Counted from the first letter of the stretch, positions 8,890 to 17,350 are shown. The stretch is 64,000 nt of DNA from Bacteroidaceae bacterium (GCA_024401095.1 JAKSLR010000005.1:33261-97260), one strand, 5' to 3'. The notes: a model not told the origin generated them from the letters alone. Numbers and translations: made by a program.

Positions 8890-10131
8890 ATGAAAAAATT
8901 ATTTTCCATTTTACTGTTGGCTTGCTCCATTACCATGCAAGCCCAAGAAATCAAAATGATGAGAGGTGCCAATGATCCTGTAGGAACTCCACAAGGAATT
9001 CACCCAGGACGCGTTGCATGGACTCATGCTCCAGGAGCTACAACCTGGCCTGGTGAAGGTTCCGGGAACTGGTATGAAGACCAATGGAATAACCAAGAAC
9101 TGACAGACTGGTTAGTTTCTAATGCACTGACAACACTGACAGGATGTAAGAACGAAGCAAAAGCTTGGGATGCTTTATTCAAGTCATTCAATCAAAAAGT
9201 ACACAATCAGAAAAAGGGTTATAAAAAAGGACAGAAAATAGGTATTAAGGTAAACATGAACAATACCTATAATTATGAAGAGAGCGGTGAAATCAACGCT
9301 TCACCTCATATGGTCCTGGCCCTTTTGCGTTCTCTTATTCAGAAAGCCGGTGTGGCTCAAGAATGCATCACAGTTTTCGATGCCAGCCGTTATTTGACCA
9401 ATGGTGTGTACAAGAAATGCCATGGAGAATTTCCTAACGTAAACTATGTGGATAACGTAGGAGAAGAAGGACGTACAAAATCAAACTATGTGGCAGATGC
9501 TGTTCACTATTCTAAAGAAAGTGCACGTATGCGTACAGGATTGACCACAGCTTGTACAGAGGCAGATTATCTTATCAACATGGCTCTTTTAAAGGGACAT
9601 GTGGGACAAGGTGTCACACTTTGCGGAAAGAACTGGTATGGAGTTGTAGATATCAACAAAGACTGGCGTAAAAATGCTCACGTTAACATGAACCAAGACC
9701 GTCATGGTAATCCAAGATACATTACATTTGTTGACTACATGGGTCACAAAGACATTGGCGGAAAGACCATGCTCTATCTGATAGACGGCCTATACGGTTG
9801 TAAGCTTGTTGATGGCCTGCCAAAGCCAAAATGGAACATGGCCCCATTTAACGGCAATTGGCCATGTTCTTTGCTGGCCTCACAAGATCCTGTTGCAATA
9901 GATGCAGTTGGACTAGACTTTATCGCTTCTGAATTTCCTGATGCTCCTGATTTGAATTATGCAGATGCATATATGGTTGAAGCAGCAATGGCAGACAATG
10001 CTCCTTCAAAAACAGTTTATGATCCAGAAGGAGATGGAACAACCCTAAAAAGCTTAGGTGTTGCAGAACATTGGAATAATGCAACAGAAAAGAAATATAA
10101 GAAGATTGAACTGGTTTACAAGGCTAAGTAA
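8890..10131 (+). CDS. secreted DUF362 domain protein
   Basis: 413 residues with a signal peptide cut near TMQAQ. The body resembles DUF362, a family related to ferredoxin-associated enzymes but here without a CxxCxxC iron-sulfur domain. Visible conserved stretches include VNMNNTYNYEE, the segment LLKGHVGQGVTLCGKNWYG and QDPVAIDAVGLDF near the C terminus. The enzymatic role is unknown; exported members are common in Bacteroidota. The 3' end overlaps the convergent GT2 gene by 8 nt. Confidence 0.78.
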   Translation: MKKLFSILLLACSITMQAQEIKMMRGANDPVGTPQGIHPGRVAWTHAPGATTWPGEGSGNWYEDQWNNQELTDWLVSNALTTLTGCKNEAKAWDALFKSFNQKVHNQKKGYKKGQKIGIKVNMNNTYNYEESGEINASPHMVLALLRSLIQKAGVAQECITVFDASRYLTNGVYKKCHGEFPNVNYVDNVGEEGRTKSNYVADAVHYSKESARMRTGLTTACTEADYLINMALLKGHVGQGVTLCGKNWYGVVDINKDWRKNAHVNMNQDRHGNPRYITFVDYMGHKDIGGKTMLYLIDGLYGCKLVDGLPKPKWNMAPFNGNWPCSLLASQDPVAIDAVGLDFIASEFPDAPDLNYADAYMVEAAMADNAPSKTVYDPEGDGTTLKSLGVAEHWNNATEKKYKKIELVYKAK

Positions 10132-11131
10132 AACGTTTATATCCTCGTAAATAATAATCAAGAATAAGGAATCGGGTGGTGCGTTCATTAACACGTGCCA
10201 CCTTTCTTTTTCTCAAGTTTTCCTCTCGTTTTAATCTGTAATCCTGCTTAAGCTTTCTATATGCCATTCGGGCTTTAATCACTGCAAGGGCATTGCCCCA
10301 ATCACCCGAAACAAAAAACTTAAACGCTGCCACATAATCCAGTAGCATACGAACGGCTAGCACAGTGTTTAGCTCTTCTTGAGGAAGGTTCTTATACAGC
10401 ATAAGGAGATTGTTCCGGAAATTCAAGAAAGTCTTTCTTGGGCTTTCTTTCAGCGTAGCGGCCCCTACATGATAAACCACACTTTGAGGAATACAGACGA
10501 TGTCTCTGCCACGGGTACGAAGTCTCCAGCAAAGATCTATTTCTTCCATATGGGCAAAGAAAGCGGCGTCAAGCCCTCCTGCCTCTATATAGTCTTTTAA
10601 ACGAATGAACAATGCTGCACCACTGGCCCAGAGAATAGAGCAGATAGAATTATATTGGCCTCTATCCTCCTCAACTGTACCCATGATACGTCCACGACAA
10701 TAAGGATAACCAAAACGGTCCAGATATCCACCCGCTGCACCGGCATATTCAAACAAATTCTTGTTTCTGTATGAAAGCAACTTAGGTTGGCAAGCAGCCA
10801 CCTCAGGATGTGAATCCATGAAACTAACCAAAGGCTGAAGCCAGTCTGGTGTTACCTCCACATCAGAATTCAATAGCACCACATACTCTGCCAGAATCTG
10901 TGCCAAGGCTCTATTGTATCCTTCTGCGAAACCATAGTTCTCCTCCAGACAAATTACACGAACTTGAGGAAATTCTGACTGCAAAACCTGTAAAGACTGG
11001 TCAGAAGAGTGATTGTCTGCCACAACGATCTCTACTCCTTCTATAGTGGAGAAAGAGATAACAGAAGGGAGAAACTGTTTCAACATTTCCGCCCCGTTCC
11101 AGTTTAAAATGACAACAGCAACCTTATTCAT
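10124..11131 (-). CDS. family 2 glycosyltransferase
   Basis: 335 residues. GT-A fold signatures are clear: VVILNWNGAEMLKQF at the N terminus, VVADNHSSD (nucleotide-sugar binding), YGFAEGYNRAL, and the metal-binding region LLNSDVEV. It resembles rhamnosyltransferase-like GT2 enzymes that act on cytoplasmic lipid-linked glycans. A basic C-terminal tail may bind the membrane. The start overlaps the mtaB stop by 8 nt, so the two are translationally coupled even though their functions appear unrelated. Donor and acceptor are unknown. Confidence 0.9.
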   Translation of the reverse strand: MNKVAVVILNWNGAEMLKQFLPSVISFSTIEGVEIVVADNHSSDQSLQVLQSEFPQVRVICLEENYGFAEGYNRALAQILAEYVVLLNSDVEVTPDWLQPLVSFMDSHPEVAACQPKLLSYRNKNLFEYAGAAGGYLDRFGYPYCRGRIMGTVEEDRGQYNSICSILWASGAALFIRLKDYIEAGGLDAAFFAHMEEIDLCWRLRTRGRDIVCIPQSVVYHVGAATLKESPRKTFLNFRNNLLMLYKNLPQEELNTVLAVRMLLDYVAAFKFFVSGDWGNALAVIKARMAYRKLKQDYRLKREENLRKRKVARVNERTTRFLILDYYLRGYKRFT

Positions 11132-12449
11132 TGACTATTGTACCTTTCAAGGCCGATTTATCTTCATTGAACTCACCCAGTAACACACGTACTAAAGTAT
11201 TGTCCTGATGAGCACATGCATCAGCCACTTCCACACGGATGTAATTATCTGTAAAACCATGGAATGGCATACCTGGCTTTGGTTTCTCCAGCAGAACTGT
11301 CTTGATACAACCAATATGACGGGCATAAAAAGCCTTCGTCTGTTCTTCGCTCCAATCCAACAGAAGCTGTGAACGGCGATGACGCTCCTGAGCAGAAACA
11401 ACGTAATCGATATTCAGCGCCTTGGTACCAGGACGTTCAGAATAAGTGAATACATGAAGCTGAGTCAAATCTAGAGAACGGATAAAATCATAACTGTCCT
11501 GGAAATATTCCGGAGTCTCTCCGCGTGTTCCCACCATGACATCCACCCCTATAAATGCATCAGGCATCAGTTCTTTAATCTTGTAAATCTTATCGGCAAA
11601 AAGCTGACGCTCATAATGACGGTGCATGAGTTTAAGGATTTCATCCGATCCACTTTGCAATGGAATATGAAAATGGGGCATGAAAGCACGAGAATGAGAA
11701 CAATACTCTATTATCTCATCGGTAAGCAGATCAGGCTCTATGGAAGATATTCTATAGCGTTCTATTCCTTCTACCTCGTCTAATGCTTTAATCAAATCCA
11801 GAAAAGATTCACCGGTCGTACGGCCGAAATCACCTATATTTACACCCGTAATAACAATTTCTTTTCCTCCCTCGGCAGCAGCCTGTCTGGCCTGTTCTAC
11901 CAATGAAGCAATAGAACCGTTGCGAGATCGTCCTCTTGCCATAGGAATAGTACAATAAGTGCAATAGTAGTTACAACCATCCTGAACCTTAAGCCAGAAA
12001 CGTGTACGGTCTCCCCTGCTGCAAGATGGAGAGAAAGTACGAATATCCTTTGTAGGAACCGTAAAGAACTCTGCCTGATCTTTTTTCTTGAGATTTCCCA
12101 GATAGGAAAGGAGCTCGCCCTTCTGTTCTGCCCCAAGCACCAGGTCCACACCAGGAATCTCTGCCACTTCACCAGGCTTTAGCTGGGCGTAGCAGCCTGT
12201 CACCACGACAAAAGCATTCGGATGTCTTTTTACAAGCTTATGAATAGCCTGGCGACATTTTTTATCTGCCATCTGAGTTACAGAACAGGTATTGATCACA
12301 CAAATATCTGCCTGTTCACCTCTTCTAGCAGTTCGTACACCTGCCTCCTGCAGCATACGTCCAATAGCAGAGGTTTCACTGAAATTGAGTTTACATCCCA
12401 GTGTTTCATAAGCGGCTGTCTTATCTTGAAAAACTAAAGCGTCAATCAT
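11124..12449 (-). CDS. mtaB: tRNA threonylcarbamoyladenosine methylthiotransferase MtaB
   Basis: 441 residues from the ATG at 12449. MtaB converts t6A37 to ms2t6A37 in tRNAs reading ANN codons, using two iron-sulfur clusters. The N-terminal MTTase domain has its three cysteines (TLGCKLN, INTCSVT, GCYAQ); the radical-SAM cluster is CNYYCTYC (CxxxCxxC) followed by PMARGRSR, and a TRAM-like domain ends the protein. An upstream in-frame ATG at 12479 would lie inside the promoter (its ATGCTATCTTTG contains the -7 box), so the second ATG is chosen. The t6A precursor enzyme tsaC is also in this window. Confidence 0.93.
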   Translation of the reverse strand: MIDALVFQDKTAAYETLGCKLNFSETSAIGRMLQEAGVRTARRGEQADICVINTCSVTQMADKKCRQAIHKLVKRHPNAFVVVTGCYAQLKPGEVAEIPGVDLVLGAEQKGELLSYLGNLKKKDQAEFFTVPTKDIRTFSPSCSRGDRTRFWLKVQDGCNYYCTYCTIPMARGRSRNGSIASLVEQARQAAAEGGKEIVITGVNIGDFGRTTGESFLDLIKALDEVEGIERYRISSIEPDLLTDEIIEYCSHSRAFMPHFHIPLQSGSDEILKLMHRHYERQLFADKIYKIKELMPDAFIGVDVMVGTRGETPEYFQDSYDFIRSLDLTQLHVFTYSERPGTKALNIDYVVSAQERHRRSQLLLDWSEEQTKAFYARHIGCIKTVLLEKPKPGMPFHGFTDNYIRVEVADACAHQDNTLVRVLLGEFNEDKSALKGTIVNE

Positions 12450-12467
12450 GTCAATTCTATTTGCATG

Positions 12468-12475
12468 CAAAGATA
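12468..12475 (-). promoter_or_regulatory. -7 box of mtaB
   Basis: Leftward TATCTTTG, 18 nt before the chosen ATG at 12449 and inside the longer open frame. It decides the start of mtaB. No good -33 match is visible. Confidence 0.65.
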
Positions 12476-12645
12476 GCATAAAATAAGATTATATAATAAT
12501 TTTTCAGTGTTTTTAGGTCTTTGTGTGCCCACACAAGAGATTTTTAACATTTTATATTATCCTAAATATCAACACATTACAAAATGTTACTAAAAATATT
12601 CAAAAAAAAGTTGAAAAAAAAGATACAACATAATAAAAAACTCCT

Positions 12646-12653
12646 TACCTTTG
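12646..12653 (+). promoter_or_regulatory. -7 box of the small acidic lipoprotein gene
   Basis: TACCTTTG, 54 nt before the ATG at 12708, preceded by a strongly A/T-rich tract (12560-12640). The leader is comparatively long for this window. Confidence 0.65.
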
Positions 12654-12707
12654 CAGCGTTTTAATAAACAATTGATTGTTTTACAAGTTTTAAAAGCAAA
12701 GAAAATT

Positions 12708-12884
12708 ATGAAGAAGTTGGTATTTATGTTCGTAGCTATGGCAGCTGTTTCTTTCGCATCTTGCGGAAATCAGGCTCAGGGTGAGGCTGAGGCAGTTGAT
12801 TCAGTTGTTGTTGAGGAAGAGGTTGCTCCAGTTGATACTGTTGCTGCTGACACTTGCGCTACTGACACTGTAGTTGCTGAGTAA
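12708..12884 (+). CDS. small acidic lipoprotein
   Basis: 58 residues from the ATG at 12708. The N terminus MKKLVFMFVAMAAVSFASCG is a lipoprotein signal with the lipobox Cys at residue 19. The mature part has about 40 residues, made almost only of Val, Ala, Thr, Asp and Glu, with roughly ten acidic and no basic residues, and one further Cys (DTCATD). It has its own promoter and a strong terminator, so it is a monocistronic, probably abundant transcript. Codon use (gtt, gct, gaa) agrees with high expression. Similar short acidic lipoproteins occur in Bacteroidota, but no function is known to me. Confidence 0.75.
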   Translation: MKKLVFMFVAMAAVSFASCGNQAQGEAEAVDSVVVEEEVAPVDTVAADTCATDTVVAE

Positions 12885-12911
12885 TCTATTGTTACGAATA
12901 GAGGGAATTGG

Positions 12912-12949
12912 AACCTGTTGGACATTGTCCAGCAGGTTTATTTTTTTTG
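12912..12949 (+). terminator. terminator of the small lipoprotein gene
   Basis: Stem AACCTGTTGGAC (12912-12923) with GTCCAGCAGGTT (12927-12938), one G-U pair, ATT loop, then TTATTTTTTTT. Confidence 0.9.
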
Positions 12950-12971
12950 AAAAAATCTATATTGTAGAGAG

Positions 12972-13010
12972 AAAAAAATAACCTCCGGATTTCATATGAA
13001 ATCCGGAGGT
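12972..13010 (-). terminator. terminator of rpsF-rpsR-rplI (30-bp perfect palindrome)
   Basis: ACCTCCGGATTTC (12981-12993) pairs exactly with GAAATCCGGAGGT (12998-13010) around ATAT. Read leftward it is followed by TTATTTTTTTC, a typical U tract. It faces the lipoprotein terminator 30 bp away. Confidence 0.9.
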
Positions 13011-13039
13011 CTATGTTTAATAAACAGAGCTACAATCGT

Positions 13040-13492
13040 TTAAGCTTCTTCCTGTGCAGGAACTACCTCAAACTTCAGAGCAGCAGTTACCTCACGATGC
13101 AGCTTAACAGGAGCCTCGAATGAACCGAGTGCCTTAACATCCTTGCAAGCGATGATCTTACGATCAATCTCGATGCCCTGCTTAGCCAATTCGTCAGCCA
13201 ACATCATGTTGTTTACAGAACCGTAAACAGCACCTGCTGCACTAACCTTTACTGGGATAGTCAAAGAAACAGCATTGATCTTCTCAGCCAGTGCCTCAGC
13301 GTCAGCCTTAATCTTAGCCAACTTGTGAGCGCGCTGCTTCAACTCTTCTGCCAACATCTTCTTAGCAGCTGGAGAAGCGATCACTGCAAAACCCTGAGGA
13401 ATCAAATAGTTACGGCCATAACCGTTCTTTACTTCTACGATATCGTCCTTGAAACCAAGACCGATAACATCTTTCTTCAAAATAATTTCCAT
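13040..13492 (-). CDS. rplI: 50S ribosomal protein bL9
   Basis: 150 residues, the usual length. The N-terminal domain MEIILKKDVIGLGFKDDIVEVKNGYGRNYLIPQGFA is diagnostic in its KNGYGRNYLIP motif, followed by the long connecting helix and a C-terminal RNA-binding domain. It binds 23S rRNA near the L1 stalk. It is last in the rpsF-rpsR-rplI operon, 17 nt after rpsR. Confidence 0.98.
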   Translation of the reverse strand: MEIILKKDVIGLGFKDDIVEVKNGYGRNYLIPQGFAVIASPAAKKMLAEELKQRAHKLAKIKADAEALAEKINAVSLTIPVKVSAAGAVYGSVNNMMLADELAKQGIEIDRKIIACKDVKALGSFEAPVKLHREVTAALKFEVVPAQEEA

Positions 13493-13509
13493 ACAATTCC
13501 TCCTCTTTA

Positions 13510-13782
13510 TTATTTCATCATATCAGTTACGAATGGGAGCAATGCCAAATGACGAGCTCTCTTTACTGCCTGAGCAACACGACGCTGATACTTCAATGAA
13601 GTACCGGTAATACGGCGAGGTAAAATCTTACCCTGCTCGTTCAAGAACTTCTTCAGGAACTCTGGATCCTTGTAATCGATATACTTGATACCGCTCTTCT
13701 TGAAACGGCAATACTTCTTCTTCTTAGTATCGATGGTAGGTGGAGTCAAATATCTGATCTCTGATGCCTGTGCAACTGCCAT
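13510..13782 (-). CDS. rpsR: 30S ribosomal protein bS18
   Basis: 90 residues. The core [20 protein letters not shown] and [19 protein letters not shown] are hallmark bS18 sequences. It binds bS6 on the 30S platform. In Bacteroidota (shown for Flavobacterium johnsoniae) bS18, bS6 and bS21 hold the 16S rRNA 3' tail and hide the anti-Shine-Dalgarno, which fits the scarcity of Shine-Dalgarno motifs in this window. The start is 2 nt after the rpsF stop. Confidence 0.98.
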   Translation of the reverse strand: MAVAQASEIRYLTPPTIDTKKKKYCRFKKSGIKYIDYKDPEFLKKFLNEQGKILPRRITGTSLKYQRRVAQAVKRARHLALLPFVTDMMK

Positions 13783-13784
13783 AA

Positions 13785-14123
13785 TTAATCCTCCTTCTTT
13801 TTGTTGTTACGACGCTTCTCAGCATATTCTGCTGCGTACTTCTCCATCTTAACAGTAAGATAGCGAATAACTCTCTCATCACGACGGTAGTTGATTTCCA
13901 ACTTGTCAATTACTGTAGGTTCTGCCTTGAACTCAATCAACTGATAGAAGCCAGTAGACTTCTTCTCAATAGGATAAGCCAACTTCTTCAAACCCCAATT
14001 CTCTTCATTAAGAATCTCTGCACCAGCATCGGTGAGCAGGGTCTTGAATTTACCTACCGCTTCCTTCATCTGATCATCAGACAAAACGGGAGTCAAAATG
14101 AAAACGGTTTCGTATTGATTCAT
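13785..14123 (-). CDS. rpsF: 30S ribosomal protein bS6
   Basis: 112 residues, beginning [21 protein letters not shown], with the ferredoxin-like fold seen in bS6 and a lysine/arginine-rich C-terminal tail ([13 protein letters not shown]). It is the first gene of the operon and has its own promoter about 45 nt upstream. Neither ssb nor another replication gene is inserted between rpsF and rpsR. Confidence 0.98.
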   Translation of the reverse strand: MNQYETVFILTPVLSDDQMKEAVGKFKTLLTDAGAEILNEENWGLKKLAYPIEKKSTGFYQLIEFKAEPTVIDKLEINYRRDERVIRYLTVKMEKYAAEYAEKRRNNKKKED

Positions 14124-14167
14124 ACTACTTTAAATAATTTAATTAATAATTCTGCAAAAATGCGGTG

Positions 14168-14175
14168 CAAAGGTA
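14168..14175 (-). promoter_or_regulatory. -7 box of the rpsF operon
   Basis: Leftward TACCTTTG, 44 nt before the rpsF ATG. The leader of about 40 nt is A/T-rich. The opposite strand of the same 160-bp gap carries the marR promoter. Confidence 0.7.
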
Positions 14176-14234
14176 ATACAATTTTCCGGAACAGAAGAAT
14201 GATTTCACACCTTTTTTCTTTATTTCCAATGAAT

Positions 14235-14265
14235 TTTGGTGATTTGCTATAATTTACTATTTTTG
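14235..14265 (+). promoter_or_regulatory. marR promoter (-33 and -7 boxes)
   Basis: TTTG at 14235-14238, 19 nt, then TATTTTTG at 14258-14265; the ATG follows 18 nt later. A complete match to the Bacteroidota sigma-ABfr consensus. Confidence 0.8.
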
Positions 14266-14283
14266 CGTACAAAGTAGAGAGTT

Positions 14284-14727
14284 ATGAACACACAATTCTT
14301 TGATGTGGACTTAATTATGGCCTTGCTTGGAGGCAAGGTTTCCATTGCTATCGCCCACAAACTTAACAAAAACTTCAGAAATCACAACATTCCTATCACA
14401 CCAGACATTTGGTTAGTCATGTTGTATTTAAGAGAAAAAGATGGTGTTACCCAGAATTTTCTCTGTACATCCACTTACAAGGACAAAGCCTGGATGAACA
14501 GAACCATTGGAAAGATGGAAGCAGAGGAATTGGTACTCAGAAGGAAAGGAAAAGAAGATTTACGAGAGAAACGCGTCTTCCTGACTATCAAAGGGCGTGA
14601 GGTTGCTGAAAAGGCATATCAAGTGGCAAACAGAACGCTAATGGAACAGTTAAGAGGGCTTACGACAGAACAAGTTATCGTATGTCAAGAAACTCTCCGA
14701 AAAGTGTTTGAAAACGCTGCTGAGTAA
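14284..14727 (+). CDS. MarR-family transcriptional regulator
   Basis: 147 residues. A winged helix-turn-helix of MarR type is visible: helix region PDIWLVMLYLREKDGVTQNFL, recognition-helix region KDKAWMNRTIGKMEAEELV, and the wing with RKGKEDLREKRVFLTIKGRE, followed by the long C-terminal dimerisation helix. Proteins of this family usually repress nearby genes in response to small phenolic or oxidative signals. Close candidates are itself, the divergent rpsF operon and the downstream 55-residue membrane protein. The ligand is unknown. Confidence 0.88.
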   Translation: MNTQFFDVDLIMALLGGKVSIAIAHKLNKNFRNHNIPITPDIWLVMLYLREKDGVTQNFLCTSTYKDKAWMNRTIGKMEAEELVLRRKGKEDLREKRVFLTIKGREVAEKAYQVANRTLMEQLRGLTTEQVIVCQETLRKVFENAAE

Positions 14728-14848
14728 AAAAATATGGTCGCTTTTAGTATTTTTTCTTGAATTTGTTTCTCTATTTCAAGAAATATGCGTTAATTTGTGA
14801 CTGATTTAGAAATATCCTCGAAATAAATAATTAAAAAAACACACATAT

Positions 14849-15016
14849 ATGAAAAACTTAGGCATTCTCATTATTGTATTGGCAGCTGTAGGTTTGATTG
14901 CTAGCTACTATGTTGGTGGCTTGTGCAGCAACAATGCTTATACCGCTAGCATGATGGCTCTTTTGGTTGTTGGCTTGGTTGCCCACATCATCCTGAACAA
15001 GAAATACACTGAATAA
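14849..15016 (+). CDS. 55-residue two-span membrane protein
   Basis: Starts MKNLGILIIVLAAVGLIASY at the ATG at 14849 and ends KKYTE. Two hydrophobic segments (residues 4-24 and 34-49) are separated by a short loop with Cys26 and two Asn; the C terminus is basic. An A-rich leader precedes the ATG. It is followed by a strong bidirectional terminator, and lies 121 nt after marR, so it is either marR-cotranscribed or monocistronic. I recognise no named family, though short proteins of this design are common next to ribosomal or regulatory genes in Bacteroidota. Coding status rests on the clean frame, the terminator and the fit of start and stop. Confidence 0.72.
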   Translation: MKNLGILIIVLAAVGLIASYYVGGLCSNNAYTASMMALLVVGLVAHIILNKKYTE

Positions 15017-15042
15017 TCTTGTATTTTTTGACCAATGCAAAT

Positions 15043-15072
15043 AAAATAGGCTCGGAAATCCGAGCCTATTTT
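15043..15072. terminator. bidirectional terminator between the small membrane protein and rprY
   Basis: AAAATAGGCTCGGA pairs perfectly with TCCGAGCCTATTTT (2-nt loop). T-rich tails lie on both sides, serving two convergent transcripts. Confidence 0.9.
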
Positions 15073-15076
15073 ATTT

Positions 15077-15775
15077 TTATTCCTCAACAGGAGTTATCAA
15101 CTTGTAACCTTTTCCGTGGATGTTGATGATTTCAATTTCTGGGTCATTCTTTAAATGCTTGCGAAGCTTTGTAATATAGACATCCATACTTCTTGCATTG
15201 AAATAGTTATCATCAATCCAAATGGTCTTCAAAGCGAAATCGCGCTGCAGAATCTCATTGGCATGAGAGCAAAGCAAACCTAACAATTCAGATTCTTTAG
15301 TAGTCAGCTTGACCTGCTCATCACCACAAGACAGCAACTGCTTCTGGGTGTCGAACAAGAACTTGCCAATGTGATATACACTGCTCTCCTTATTCTTCTT
15401 GCCACGCACACGACGCAGAATTGCTTCAATTCGCAATACCAACTCTTCCATTGAGAACGGCTTGGTGATATAATCATCTGCACCATGCTTAAAACCTTCC
15501 AGAATATCTTCTTTTAAGGTTCTAGCTGTAAGGAAGATTACAGGAACATCGGGATTGATGGCACGAATATCCTGGGCCAGAGTCAGACCATCTTTCTTTG
15601 GCATATTGATATCCAGTATGCACAGGTCAAATTTTCCTCTCTGGAATGCTCTATATCCAGCATCACCATCTGAACATAGTTCTGCAACATATCCTTTTGT
15701 CTGCAAATACTCGCGCAAAAGCATACCTAAATTCTCATCATCTTCACACAATAAGAGTCTCAATTTTTCTTCCAT
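15077..15775 (-). CDS. rprY: OmpR/PhoB-family response regulator RprY
   Basis: 232 residues from the ATG at 15775; a GTG two codons upstream is possible but less likely. The receiver domain shows the acidic pair CEDDEN, the phospho-acceptor aspartate in LCILDINMP, FLTART and the lysine in YITKPF. The C-terminal winged-helix domain (about residues 130-230) ends in VRTVHG-like IINIHGKGYKL. It is the partner of the kinase encoded just upstream; RprXY is known from Bacteroides fragilis, where it affects antibiotic response and central metabolism. The start lies 9 nt after the rprX stop. Confidence 0.92.
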   Translation of the reverse strand: MEEKLRLLLCEDDENLGMLLREYLQTKGYVAELCSDGDAGYRAFQRGKFDLCILDINMPKKDGLTLAQDIRAINPDVPVIFLTARTLKEDILEGFKHGADDYITKPFSMEELVLRIEAILRRVRGKKNKESSVYHIGKFLFDTQKQLLSCGDEQVKLTTKESELLGLLCSHANEILQRDFALKTIWIDDNYFNARSMDVYITKLRKHLKNDPEIEIINIHGKGYKLITPVEE

Positions 15776-15784
15776 AATCACTTC

Positions 15785-17338
15785 TTAATTTATGGTTGGT
15801 AATGTTATTATAAATTTCGTTCCCTTTCCAAGTTCACTCTCTGCCACGATATCGCCTTTATGTGCCTTGACGATTAGCTTCACATAAGCCAAGCCTAATC
15901 CAAAGCCTTTTACATCGTGCAGTTTTCCGTTCTGAACCCGGTAAAACTTTTCAAAAATTCTCTTTACATCTTCTTTCTTTATTCCGATGCCGTTATCCTG
16001 GATGCTGATCTTTAGCTTTTCTCCTTCATTCCAGGTTCTGACACAAAGTTGAAGGTCCACCCCTTCTCTCCGATACTTTACGGCATTGTCCATAAGATTA
16101 AAGATCACATTCGTCAGGTGCATATTGTCACCCATGACTATAGGATCCTCGCTCTCCAGCTTGGCGTCAATGCTTCCTCCGTATTGTTGTACTTTTAAAG
16201 CAAAAGTATCTACCACCCCTGCAATAAGAGCATCGAAATCTATTTCTTCCTTTTTCAGGTTGGTTGCTCCGCTGCGGTCAAACAATGACATCTGAAGCAC
16301 CTTTTCCACTTGCATACGAAGACGCTTGGTCTCCTCATTAATGATCTTTGTGGTATGCTGCACCATGGTTGGCGATTTTGCCACACTTTCATCATTCAGC
16401 ATCTGAGCAGCCAAAGATATAGTAGAGATTGGTGTCTTGAACTCATGGGTAAGATGATGAATGAAGTCGTTCTTCATCTCAGACAATTTCTTCTGTCTTA
16501 CCAGTGAGAAAATAGTAAAGATGAACGTTATGAGCAATATTCCCGTGAAGATCAACGTAGGAATCATATAACGGACAGAGCTGAAGATATAGCTGTCCAG
16601 ATCAGGGAAATGAACTTTTACAGTACCCATTCTGGAAGCTGGCGACTTCTGGAAAAGAGTTGCCGAGAATATGTTATCTTCTCCCGCCACCTCATAATCA
16701 GAGCAACGATAGATTTCCTTGCCATCATTCGTAGTTATGCGGAAATGATAAGGCAAATCAATGCCGCTATTGGTAAGCTCCGATTTTATATCCTGATCAA
16801 GCTGCTGATAATTGATTCGTTCCTCCAAGGGTTTATCGCTGGCTGTATAAAGGATATTATAAACCACTTCATCCAGCAATGCCTTTTGATAAACGTATCG
16901 GTCCTTTACTTCTTGCCTCAATGATTTTGATGCCTGAGAGATAGAGTTCTTTCCTCGTTCCATTACCATATTATTATGTACGGCAGGGCGAGTGATTTCT
17001 GTCCGGACATCAAATGTCTGATAAACGGTTCCGTCTTTTGATGTAACAGTTTGCTGACGAGTATGCTGAATGATATCAGAAGCATTGTCCTTGTGAATCT
17101 GAACAGAATCTTCCACAGAATGTTGCTGAGTCTCTGCCACATCTTTCTCCAAATATCGCTTGGTCTCGCGCAACTCCAAATTACGGGCAGCAGTATTCAG
17201 ACAACGGGTAACCGTTTCTCTGAACTGCTCCTGACGGGCACGGGTCATCTCATTGATATAATGAAGCTGCATATAAAGCAAGCTCGAAAATGAGAGGGCC
17301 ATGACAATTCCCAATACAATTATGGTGGTCTTTTTCAT
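15785..17338 (-). CDS. rprX: sensor histidine kinase RprX
   Basis: 517 residues from the ATG at 17338. There are two membrane spans (about 5-25 and 255-280) around a periplasmic region that has a coiled, Gln/Thr-rich start. The H box is HHLTHEFKTPISTISLA, the N box NLMDNAVKYR, then DNGIGIKKED and GFGLGLAYVK. A frame starting at an upstream TTG is rejected because that codon and the following TACTTTTG are promoter. The ATG is only 4 nt after the -7 box, so the mRNA should be leaderless or nearly so. It is cotranscribed with rprY. Confidence 0.92.
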   Translation of the reverse strand: MKKTTIIVLGIVMALSFSSLLYMQLHYINEMTRARQEQFRETVTRCLNTAARNLELRETKRYLEKDVAETQQHSVEDSVQIHKDNASDIIQHTRQQTVTSKDGTVYQTFDVRTEITRPAVHNNMVMERGKNSISQASKSLRQEVKDRYVYQKALLDEVVYNILYTASDKPLEERINYQQLDQDIKSELTNSGIDLPYHFRITTNDGKEIYRCSDYEVAGEDNIFSATLFQKSPASRMGTVKVHFPDLDSYIFSSVRYMIPTLIFTGILLITFIFTIFSLVRQKKLSEMKNDFIHHLTHEFKTPISTISLAAQMLNDESVAKSPTMVQHTTKIINEETKRLRMQVEKVLQMSLFDRSGATNLKKEEIDFDALIAGVVDTFALKVQQYGGSIDAKLESEDPIVMGDNMHLTNVIFNLMDNAVKYRREGVDLQLCVRTWNEGEKLKISIQDNGIGIKKEDVKRIFEKFYRVQNGKLHDVKGFGLGLAYVKLIVKAHKGDIVAESELGKGTKFIITLPTIN

Positions 17339-17342
17339 ACCG

Positions 17343-17350
17343 CAAAAGTA
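17343..17350 (-). promoter_or_regulatory. -7 box of rprXY, abutting the start codon
   Basis: Leftward TACTTTTG followed by CGGT and the ATG. The start codon therefore lies where transcription is expected to begin. Confidence 0.7.

Noticed and set aside
14124..14167. S6:S18-binding autoregulatory leader in front of rpsF
   Set aside because: The roughly 40-nt A/T-rich leader shows no stem resembling the known motif.
14752..14784. TTTCTTGAA/TTCAAGAAA dyad after marR as a terminator
   Set aside because: Weak A/T stem with a 13-nt loop and no U tract; could be an operator, but there is not enough to call it.
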